Origin: Euperipatoides rowelli
Taxonomy: Eukaryota > Onychophora > Udeonychophora > Euonychophora > Peripatopsidae
Length of the DNA stretch: 10,116 nucleotides
NCBI GenBank assembly: GCA_003024985.2
Contig: PXIH01S0027875.1
Strand: one strand, 5' to 3'
The notes below the pieces were generated by a model, which saw only the letters and a list, made by a program, of their open reading frames with translations, did not search any database and had not been told where the DNA came from. Position numbers and translations under genes: made by a program. Shown in pieces: positions 1 through 6,745 of this stretch (positions are counted from its first letter, which is position 1; the number at the start of each line of letters is the position of its first letter).

Positions 1-153
1 ATATAACGAGGGCAACTGAACAGTGGCAACTTGGGGAAGGGTCTCTGGACAGTAATTATCCAAGTTCTCCTTCCTTTGCCTGTAGAAACCACTGAATCAG
101 AAACCCTTGGGGAATACATGACTGCTACCAATAGAGAATAGATTAAACCCTCC

Positions 154-197
154 TTACACCCATCGCTTATCTCGGCGAATGCCTGTGNTGGGTGTAA
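154..197. other. Stem-loop: perfect 9-bp inverted repeat
   Basis: TTACACCCA at 154-162 pairs perfectly with TGGGTGTAA at 189-197 across a 26-nt loop. Inside the loop, TCGC (163-166) can pair with GCGA (175-178), giving a nested 4-bp stem. The hairpin ends where the AACTG tail starts, so it probably belongs to the 3' end of the short repeat. The role is unknown; 3' hairpins in retroposons can act in recognition by the partner LINE's RT, but that is inference here. Confidence 0.5.
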
Positions 198-213
198 CTG
201 AACTGAACTGAAC
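196..213 (+). repeat. AACTG pentamer tandem repeat (3.6 copies)
   Basis: AACTG is repeated three times and followed by AAC. It shares its first two bases with the hairpin and ends at a TTTT run. It is best read as the tandem tail of the short repeat at 1-215. Confidence 0.75.
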
Positions 214-224
214 TTTTCACTTTA

Positions 225-1688
225 CCTTGCATAAATTCTCATATCCTTATAATTCCTGTGCCACATTTTAAATATTGGATCCTTAATCAAGGATTTTAGT
301 TTCCACATTTGTCTCAATTGATCATTATTTTTAAAATTCTACCATACACATTATACATAATAATTTGATTAACTAACTGCAGATCAATCAATCCCAGACT
401 CCCATTCTGCACATCATAGGTTACTTTTTTTATATGATAAATATTTGAACCTTCCAAATAAAAGTGCATGCCATCACACTTTTCTTGTATTGTTTCAAAA
501 ATGTGTTGGTAACCATGCCATATGATAAATAATAAATAAATCTTGGCACAATCATTTTATTTATATATTGAGTTTTCTGTAACCAACTAGCTTGTTTAAG
601 TATTATGAATTCATCAATCCTTTAATCTGTCCAATTATTGAGTCAAAAAACACTCTCTCTATATAACCTTTATCCACAACGGGAAACTTGATTCCCAATA
701 TCAGATTATTTCCCTGCAAACTCATGAGTTAATATATGGTGATTATTACCTATATCATACATATATGATTTATTCTTATTAATTATCGATCCAGTGATCT
801 CTGAAAACTTATCAACAATTCAAATTATCATCAGAACTTCTTTTATTGAACTCACAAAATTAATATCAAAATATTATCTATATACAATATTAGTTTTACC
901 AACAATGATTTCCAAAACAACCATACCCCTTTTAGAATTTTTTCAAGCACCATTATCAATTCCATTATATACACCATATAAATGAACGTTGATACCATAC
1001 CGGCAACCCCTGAAATATAGACTACTTTAACACTTTAAATTCTGCAACCACCTTATTGTTTATAAAAGATAAATATTTGTTCTCTATTGTTTTTAACATC
1101 AAATTTATAGTTTTACTCATACCAATATACTTGTTGATCATAAACTTTAGACATTCTACGTTTACAAAGTTGAAAGCATTTTGAAAGTCCAAACGAACTA
1201 GAAATATTTTGTTTCTCTGTTTTTTTATCATGAAACACTAATAATGCCATATGTATAGATCTACCTCTGATTCCATAACCATTCNGAGGGATACTCTGAT
1301 CAATTTTGTTACCAATTCTTGCCAAAATCATTTTTTGTATAATTTTTTGATCCACATTAGCCATCACTATTGGCCTCTAAGCTTTCTCTGGACAGATTCT
1401 ATTAACCATTTTATCAAATTTAGGAATTATTTTAATGTAAGCTTTATTTTCCATCTGAAGATATTACTCATTACCATTTTCATTTAACAGACAATTAATG
1501 AACCTCAAAAAAAAAAAAAAAATACCCAACTTTATAGGCATCATTTTATAAAATTTGTATCCTATTCCATCTGGTCCTGGTGATTTATTTATATTAGTAT
1601 TACCAATGACATCTATTAGCTCCTTCATTTTAAAATCACTATCCAAAACATATTCACCTTGACCAGCATGTGTGTTAATAATCCTTGT
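225..1688 (-). pseudogene. ORF2 fragment: reverse transcriptase and downstream domain (element A)
   Basis: The protein would have copied LINE RNA into DNA at the target site. RT blocks in order on the minus strand: SPGPDG at 1566-1583; RPIVMANVDQK near 1340-1375 with YGIRGR near 1265-1290; motif A LDFQNAFNFVN at 1160-1192, keeping the first Asp; the QGLP of motif B at 1001-1012; motif C as YIDN at 873-884, so the second catalytic Asp is lost. Beyond these lie EITGSIINKNKSYMYD near 745-800, ILGIKFP near 690, and NGSLGLIDLQLVN near 365-405, matching the GGLGL segment of B and C. Frame changes occur after YGIRGR, inside motif B, after YIDN and near 700, with several stops. A 16-base A run at 1507-1522 adds a phenylalanine tract on the coding strand. 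There is no endonuclease and no C-terminal Cys/His motif. Confidence 0.85.
1507..1522. repeat. Poly(A) run of 16 inside the element A ORF2
   Basis: Sixteen consecutive A bases on the + strand, read as a phenylalanine run in the minus-strand RT fragment between the SPGPDG and RPI blocks. B and C have no such tract at this place. It is likely a homopolymer expansion by replication slippage rather than a retroposon tail, because RT coding sequence continues on both sides. Confidence 0.7.
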
Positions 1689-1697
1689 TTTCCAAAA

Positions 1698-4600
1698 TCA
1701 AAAATTCATTTCACCACAAATAGAGGCAAATAGCTTATCACTCTTTCCATTTAGTCTGAGAGGGAAAACAAGTATTTTTTGTATTCTAGATGAACATAGT
1801 TTATAAATGACATTCCAAGATCCCCACTTATTGACTGGAACACAATAAACACATTCACCTTCCAAACAGAGGAAAAAAGCACATATAGGAACTTTATGAT
1901 TCTGGAATATGCACTTTTTACTGATTTCTTCAGCCAAATTTCAGCCAAATTATACTTCATCCAAGCTTTTCTGCGAACCATTACCATCCACTCCCTTGAT
2001 ACCGGGCCGAACCAAAATAGATGATCAACGTCTTCAGCAAAACCACACCCAAGGGAAGTCCACATTATATGTTTTTATAAATCCAATTCTAACCAGTCTT
2101 TCTTTAACAGGCAATAATCTCAAAGGGAATTTTATGATAAATTCTCCAAATTACCCTCTACCTTAAAGCACAAAGTCTTCTTTAAATTGACCTTAGCATT
2201 TCTATAGTTACTTAAGGCATCTGGGGAACTAATCATAAATCCAGCCAATATTTTATATGAAGTCTTTGACACTTCCCATATCAGCTCCGCTACCTCTCTA
2301 AAAGTGTGAATCCATACCCTCAACAAGTGATCCCCTTTCAATAATTCCAAGTCCAACAGCTTTCTCAATTCTGCTACCCTGTACATTTGCTCCAACACAA
2401 AGTTAAACAGTACTACTTTATTCAACACAGCCAAATATATAAGGCCCAAGCCACCTTTGTTAAATGGCATAATCACCTTTGAATGCACCATGTATTTGAA
2501 CTTCCCAAAAAGGCAAGACTGAGTGACTCTTTCAACCTTCTTCAAATAACTCTTCGTTAACTTTAATTTCAAAATAATTAACTAATTGATCAATCTTATG
2601 CTCTCTCTTAATTCATTGCATGCAAACTGATTTTCTTTGCTATTTAGTAATTTCCTCATGTTTGCTGTTAAGAATCTGAGATTGAAGAGTCCTTGTATTC
2701 TCCAAGGGGAACGCCAAGCCCAAAATATTGGTATGTTGTCCTCTTAATTCCCTAAAATTTACTGGCTTTGCCAGATTCAAGTCCCACACATATGGCTTCG
2801 ATAGATTCACTCTTGTGCCCGTTACCTGAACAAAACGATTCAATTCATTATAAATAACTTCAAGCTGACTTCTGCTGGTTACTTCCACATTAATGTCATC
2901 AATATAAGAAATATCAATTTTAATTAGATTATTCGCAACCCAAACTCCTGAGGTGCACCTCTTTAACATCTAGCCCAGTTCAATCAAATATAACGAATAT
3001 AGGGCGGAAGAAAGTGGCAAGCCTGCATAATTCCATTATCCATCTCTTCATAATGTGAATATGTTTTCCTATTTACAAAAGCAATCTGCTTATTTTTTAC
3101 CAATGAAAGAATCAACTTTGTCGTCCTGTTTTCTCCTAAGTACCTTTATAGTAAAAATTGTAAGTAGGCTACATTTACAAAGGAAAACACATTCTCCACA
3201 TCCAATTTTATTAGATAAGAATTGGATTTACTCTTTAAGTTTTTTAAACTAAATATTAAATGCAAACGAAACAATGCTCCAGTAATAGGCCTACCTCTAA
3301 TCCCATAAATTCCATTTGGCAAAACTTTATTCAACATAGGGGAAATCTTTTTTAATAATACCTTCTGTAAAATTTTCACATCTACATTCATAAGTGCTAT
3401 AGTCCTGAATCTTTTTACATTAATAACTATCTCATCACCTTCCTTAGCTTTTGGAATCATCTTTATAAATGCAAGATTAAATTGAGAAACCGCAGAATCT
3501 GAACACTCCTCATCCAATAAATAGTTCATCTGATTTAACATCATTGTTCTCTCCACCACACTCAATACTTTATAGACCAAGGAACCCAGGCCATCTGGTC
3601 CTGCTGAAGATTCCACTTTTCCTTTCCCTATTGCTCTTGACAATTCCTCTAACATAATGTCTCTATCCAATACTTCAGAACAATTACTAGAAACTGTAAA
3701 ATTCTTAGAGGTAAACAACTTAAACTTTTGTTCTTCCAGGAGAGACCGAAATAACTGCATATTCATTTTTTCTTTAAACAATGAAGTTATTTCATCAATA
3801 AAATACCTTTGGGCTGCTCTCACAATATCAATGTCTTCCTCATAACAATTTCCCCTACCTTCAATATTTTAATATTGCTAAATCCTTTCCTCTTCTTTAA
3901 GAACATAAACAACTTCCACTTTGGTAATGTATTTGCATCATAAATTTGGTTCTTACATTTAGCTTGTAAAATTTTTTTCTCAACTCCCAATAAATATTAT
4001 TTTTGTACTTCAGCTTTAAAATCATATCTTCTGCAGAAGTAATACTGTTCACTAATGAATCAATTCTAGAATTATTGCTATTTAATTCTTTCTGAATGTG
4101 TCTTCTGTCTTCCAAAAAGATATGCACACCAGACGAGTACACAACACCTTTAAATAACAACCATATTACCAGTTTAAATGTTGCGAGTCTCTCAGTGTAC
4201 CTACTTCCTCCTGTTTTAATATTTGATCCAAATATCCTTTATTCCATGGTATTATAATCCCCATCTTATAAAACTTGTCAGTAGTACAGACCCCATTACA
4301 AATCAGTCAACATTAAATGGTCTGAAAAGGGGACAAATGTGTCTAAAAACAAAATCATATTTTAAATTCAACAAGACTAACATGCGCTCCAACCTATTCA
4401 AGCTTATTCTGTCTCTTCTTGTGTTGACATGACTAATGTTCTTACTAATAGCAATATCAAACAGGTCGTGTCTTTGCAAAAACTTCATATGAGACAACTC
4501 TTTAGACGGAGAGTTTATATTAAAATCTCCTATTACAAAAACAGAGAAGTTATCTCTAAATATTAAGTGCGAGAGAGGTTCATTATAAAAACAGTTCTCA

Positions 4601-4962
4601 AAGATAACAATATTGGTGCATGAATGTTATAAATAACTACCNTAACTCCACTGGAATACATACTAATTTTCATTATATGCTCTGAGATAACTTCTATGTT
4701 TTCTATTTTTGAAGTAATTTGCTTGTGAATTAATATTGCAAGACCTTGTCTGCCCAAATTTTGTCTATTTCATAAACTTTATAATCCCTTTTTACAGATT
4801 CCCATACTTTATCACTGTCAATTCTCCTCCTGTGAATTTCCTGAATTAATAATATCTTAGGACTCCACTTAGTAATACATTTCAAAATAACTCACGCTTT
4901 CAATGCAAATTCAACGACTGTACGTTAATGGAGGAAATTTAAAAGTTTTTGAGGTCCGCCAT
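1698..4962 (-). pseudogene. ORF2: AP-endonuclease, reverse transcriptase, C-terminal Cys/His motif (element B)
   Basis: About 1,088 codons, a usual length for this protein, which nicks target DNA and primes reverse transcription there. The start is ATGGCGGAC at 4954-4962, followed by ISSINVQSLN, the typical endonuclease beginning. Endonuclease marks are LLIQE near 4838-4852, VIYNIHAP near 4608-4635, GDFN at 4519-4530 and SLNRLER near 4330-4350, where SRLDR is expected. A charged, helical linker spans about 3900-4160, then IVRAAQRYF near 3800-3830. RT: SAGPDG at 3590-3607, FRTIALMNVD near 3385-3415, GIYGIRGR near 3290-3315, motif A LDVENVFSFVN at 3173-3205, motif B GLPLSSALYSLYL at 2985-3023, intact YIDD at 2895-2906. 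Then GGLGLIYLAVLNK near 2410-2450 and CGFAEDVDHLFW near 2010-2045. Damage includes stops at codon 8, 3146-3148 and 2970-2972, and frameshifts near 4890, 3023, 2650, 2065 and 1930. Confidence 0.88.
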
Positions 4963-4999
4963 TTCTGATAACAAATTTTAAGTGAGCCCAGGTTTATTA
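4960..4999 (-). promoter_or_regulatory. ORF1-ORF2 junction with an ATGGCGG start
   Basis: The ORF1 stop (4997-4999) and the ORF2 ATG (4960-4962) are separated by 34 nt on the minus strand. The ORF2 start reads AAATGGCGGAC, sharing the ATGGCGG core seen at the ORF1 start of element D. Reinitiation or another non-standard mechanism would be needed to translate ORF2 from one RNA, as in other two-ORF LINEs; the mechanism is inference. Confidence 0.45.
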
Positions 5000-6232
5000 A
5001 TATAAGTCACTAATATCTTTAGCTGGTTCAATAATCCTTATCTTCGATATAACTTTCTCACTTTCTGTTTTAATCTCTTCTGCTTCATTCATGGAAGGTT
5101 GCTTTAGTTTTTTTCTTTTACTGCATCGCAGAACTTGCAGGAACGGTGGCAGCGCATTGACATATTCAGCTTCTGTAACCACTTCCGGGTCAACTTCTAT
5201 ACTAAAACTCTCATCCTTGGAAGAAGAATTGACGGCTGCGCCACAATCTCCTGCCATTGCCTAAAATCAGGGTCAACAAATAGGCTGTCATCACTAACTT
5301 GAGTGAACAGTTTCTCTTTTGTAAAAATTCTGCCAACTGATCAACCGCTGGAGCAACCTCTTGAGTTCCTATAGATAAATCATAATTTCCTGAAAATTCT
5401 GATAGCTCTGTAGGATCCATTTCATGTTCTGTCTGCAATTTCAAAATGCTAGTATAAAGACTCTTTCCCTCCCCACTTCGTGTACAACCTTCATGTTCCC
5501 CTTTATACCACAACTGACAGGCTCTACATTTTTTATTTTGACACTCATGGGACTTATGCCCCACTTGTCTACTGATAAGACAAATAGGATATCTTACTCT
5601 AATGATTATTAAAATCGGAATAGATCCTGTCAACAAGGTGTGACGGATTTCTTCCACTTGTATACCTGGTTTTAATGTTCCTTTAATTGAAATCATACTC
5701 GTCATAAAATTTATGTCCGGTGAAACTCTAAATTCATTGTTATCAAATCTCAAAATCTTTACATACTGATCCAAGGCTGTTTTCACTCTGGCTTTGTCCT
5801 CATCTGCTGGATACCAGTGGACACGAATGTCTACAGTTTGACTCAGTTCTCCAACCACTACTGGAACTACGTAACACTTGTTAAACGATTTGAACAAGTT
5901 CTGCACTTCAAGCTTTTTTTCCTCATAAATAAAATCTACCCCCAGATAACGGGCATTTTTGGGGAAATACACACTACTTGCAGACTCTTTCCCAACCATT
6001 CCAACAATTTCAAGAATTATATTTACTCCTGTTCACTAAATAGGGTAAAGATGAATCGTTTTGGAGAAATGACAAGTAACATGGCCTTGTGCCACTACTT
6101 TAGGCCTTTCAGAAACTTTAAGTATTTTTCAGAATTGACACCAGTGTTTAGAATTGCTGATTAAAAGTCAACCATATCATTCAGACTGGATTTTTTACTA
6201 GAGACGTTTGAAAGTTGGTTGACATCCGCAAT
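4997..6232 (-). pseudogene. ORF1: gag-like RNA-binding protein with zinc knuckles (element B)
   Basis: About 412 codons. In this class ORF1 coats the LINE RNA to form the retrotransposition particle. The start position, by comparison with element D, is now ATT (6230-6232). The N-terminal part (SSLND, then KYLKFLKGLK) matches D's SLLND and KKFIKSLKFW but has several stops between 6030 and 6150. The long open part (5211-5999) has a gag-like middle with EEIRHTLLTG near 5630-5655, then a double zinc knuckle at about 5485-5585: CLISRQVGHKSHEC, where the second Cys is lost (Arg), and CRACQLWYKGEHEGC, which looks complete. The C-terminal part (4997-5257) is acidic then lysine-rich (CSKRKKLKQP). It is joined by two frame changes near 5230-5330, where LFVDPDFRQWQEIV can be read in the third frame. 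The stop lies 34 nt before the ORF2 ATG. Confidence 0.82.
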
Positions 6233-6236
6233 CTTG
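6225..6236 (-). promoter_or_regulatory. Decayed TISU/YY1-like start context of element B ORF1
   Basis: The minus strand reads CAAGATTGCGGA, 10 of 12 matches to the TISU consensus SAASATGGCGGC. The start codon itself is changed (ATG to ATT), which alone would remove normal initiation. The reading frame from here (IADVNQLSNV and on) is the one that aligns with element D. No ETS site is visible upstream. Confidence 0.5.
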
Positions 6237-6246
6237 CACACATGAT

Positions 6247-6271
6247 CTTTTCTTCTTCTTCTCTTTTTTTT
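6247..6271 (-). repeat. Pure pyrimidine tract (A/G-rich on minus strand), possible LINE C tail
   Basis: Twenty-five bases of only C and T on the + strand, including CTT repeats and a run of eight T. On the minus strand this is an A-run followed by AAG repeats, directly before element B's 5' end. It fits a decayed poly(A) or A-rich tail of element C, but a plain microsatellite cannot be excluded. Confidence 0.5.
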
Positions 6272-6378
6272 ATAACAGATTACCTTACAAGTATAAACTA
6301 ATTATTGAACCCCCCCTATAACATAGAATAACACTAAGCCTTAGAGGTTAAACACTTGGAGGCAAAATAATTAATCAA
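6272..6378. other. Unassigned 107-bp stretch between the SINE and the pyrimidine tract
   Basis: No coding similarity was found on either strand. It contains a run of seven C at 6310-6316. By position it is probably the distal 3' UTR of element C, displaced by the SINE. AATTAA occurs at 6369-6374 and again at 6725-6730 just across the SINE, a weak candidate for a target-site duplication. Confidence 0.3.
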
Positions 6379-6403
6379 TTTTTTTTTCTTTCTTTCTTAA
6401 TTT

Positions 6404-6434
6404 CAACTATTTACAACTATTTACATATTTACAG
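6404..6434 (-). repeat. Short tandem repeat in the SINE 3' region
   Basis: Three near copies of a 9-10 base unit (TGTAAATAGT type on the minus strand) precede the A-rich tail. Such 3' repeats often mark the part of a SINE shared with the 3' end of its partner LINE; here that is inference. Confidence 0.5.
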
Positions 6435-6646
6435 AATAGAATACAAGCTGTTGTATCTGCATACTACAGTGATGCTATACCCGGTTCCGATCCATGGTCA
6501 TCATGCTAGTTGTGTATTCCTAATCTTCTAAATTCTATATCTTTATACTGCAAAGTCCGATTTAACTGCTTACTGGATGAATAATATCCTTAGTCCTTGG
6601 TCTCTCAGAAAGAAAGACTTTCTGCCTTTCAGCTCAGACAGCACAA

Positions 6647-6711
6647 GCCTTGAACTTGGCCCATTCTGACACCAAGGAGCATAAGGTAGCACAGCTCATC
6701 CCACTATGCCA
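6647..6711 (-). promoter_or_regulatory. Internal pol III promoter of the SINE (A box and B box)
   Basis: The A box TGGCATAGTGG lies at 6701-6711 and the B box core GTTCAAGGC at 6647-6655, both on the minus strand. They fit the eukaryotic TRGCNNAGTGG and GTTCRANNC patterns. The A box begins 8 bases into the element, as in a tRNA gene. Confidence 0.7.
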
Positions 6712-6745
6712 CCGCCCCTTGGCGAATTAAAGAAATTTATGAAAT

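Larger units (their letters stand above)
1..215 (+). mobile_element. Short interspersed repeat, 3' part (unclassified)
   Basis: This stretch is less AT-rich than what follows and has no LINE similarity in any frame. It ends in a 9-bp inverted repeat followed by a pentamer tail (AACTG repeated), and just after the tail the antisense ORF2 of element A begins abruptly in mid-domain. A structured 3' end plus a short tandem tail is typical of SINEs and other short non-autonomous retroposons. The break in element A suggests this repeat inserted into it, with the rest of A's 3' end lying left of the window. The 5' end is not visible, so I could not look for a tRNA, 7SL or 5S head. It might instead be a non-autonomous DNA element or unrelated host sequence. 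Confidence 0.4.
216..1690 (-). mobile_element. LINE element A, L1/Tx1-like, fragment
   Basis: This is a minus-strand non-LTR retrotransposon fragment with only the RT and part of the following domain. Its left end is cut at the short repeat tail near 215. Its right end lies against the ORF2 stop of element B near 1698. It has neither endonuclease nor ORF1, consistent with 5' truncation, or with a deletion joining A to B. Its protein aligns block for block with elements B and C but with many substitutions, so I treat it as a separate family of the same lineage. It is not functional. Confidence 0.85.
1698..6243 (-). mobile_element. LINE element B, nearly full length, L1/Tx1-like
   Basis: A two-ORF non-LTR retrotransposon of about 4.5 kb. 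ORF1 (zinc-knuckle RNA-binding protein) is followed after 34 nt by ORF2 (endonuclease, RT, C-terminal Cys/His motif). The 5' limit is set by a decayed start-codon context at 6225-6236, which matches the ORF1 start of element D. At the 3' side, no 3' UTR or poly(A) is seen after the ORF2 stop at 1698-1700; the sequence passes straight into element A. ORF2 resembles the L1/Tx1 group through its RPIALLN-like block, the linker to the RT and the HLFW-type C-terminal motif. All reading frames are broken, so it is a fossil. Confidence 0.88.
6379..6718 (-). mobile_element. tRNA-derived SINE, about 340 bp
   Basis: The minus strand starts GGGGCGGTGGCATAGTGG, a tRNA-like 5' end with a good A box, followed by a B box (GTTCAAGGC) about 55 bases downstream. 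After the tRNA-like head of roughly 75 bases comes an unrelated body of about 220 bases, then a segment with three degenerate copies of TGTAAATA-type repeats (6404-6434), then a tail of GAAA repeats and A9 (6379-6398). This order (tRNA head, body, A-rich tail) is the normal SINE plan. It sits just past the ORF2 stop of element C in the same orientation, so it probably inserted into the LINE's 3' UTR. I cannot assign the family or the tRNA of origin. No ORF is expected. Confidence 0.72.

Noticed and set aside
154-197. Bacterial intrinsic terminator
   Set aside because: The stem is followed by AACTG repeats, not directly by a T-run, and the surroundings are eukaryotic retroelements.
196-213. 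Telomere-type repeat
   Set aside because: AACTG does not match known telomere units, is present in fewer than four copies and adjoins a hairpin, which fits a retroposon tail better.
794-985. 63-codon plus-strand open frame
   Set aside because: It is antisense to the motif C region of element A, where YIDN and the following EITGS block are clear.
1909-2166. 85-codon plus-strand open frame
   Set aside because: It lies opposite the C-terminal Cys/His part of element B ORF2 (CGFAEDVDHLFW on the minus strand).
3055-3252. 65-codon plus-strand open frame
   Set aside because: It is antisense to RT motif A and the YLGENRTTKLIL region of element B, which aligns with the same region of element C.
2640-3823. 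Group II intron, retron or diversity-generating RT
   Set aside because: The RT is linked to an AP-type endonuclease upstream (LIQE, GDFN) and an HLFW-type Cys/His motif downstream, which is the non-LTR LINE plan. No intron RNA domains or template repeats were seen.
5817-6164. 115-codon plus-strand open frame
   Set aside because: It is antisense to element B ORF1, whose zinc-knuckle and N-terminal matches explain the region. The plus-strand product shows no domain and only AT-rich composition.
6647-6718. Functional tRNA gene
   Set aside because: The A and B boxes are good, but the 5' GGGGCGG has no matching 3' acceptor strand, no clear anticodon arm was found, and the sequence runs into a SINE body with an A-rich tail.
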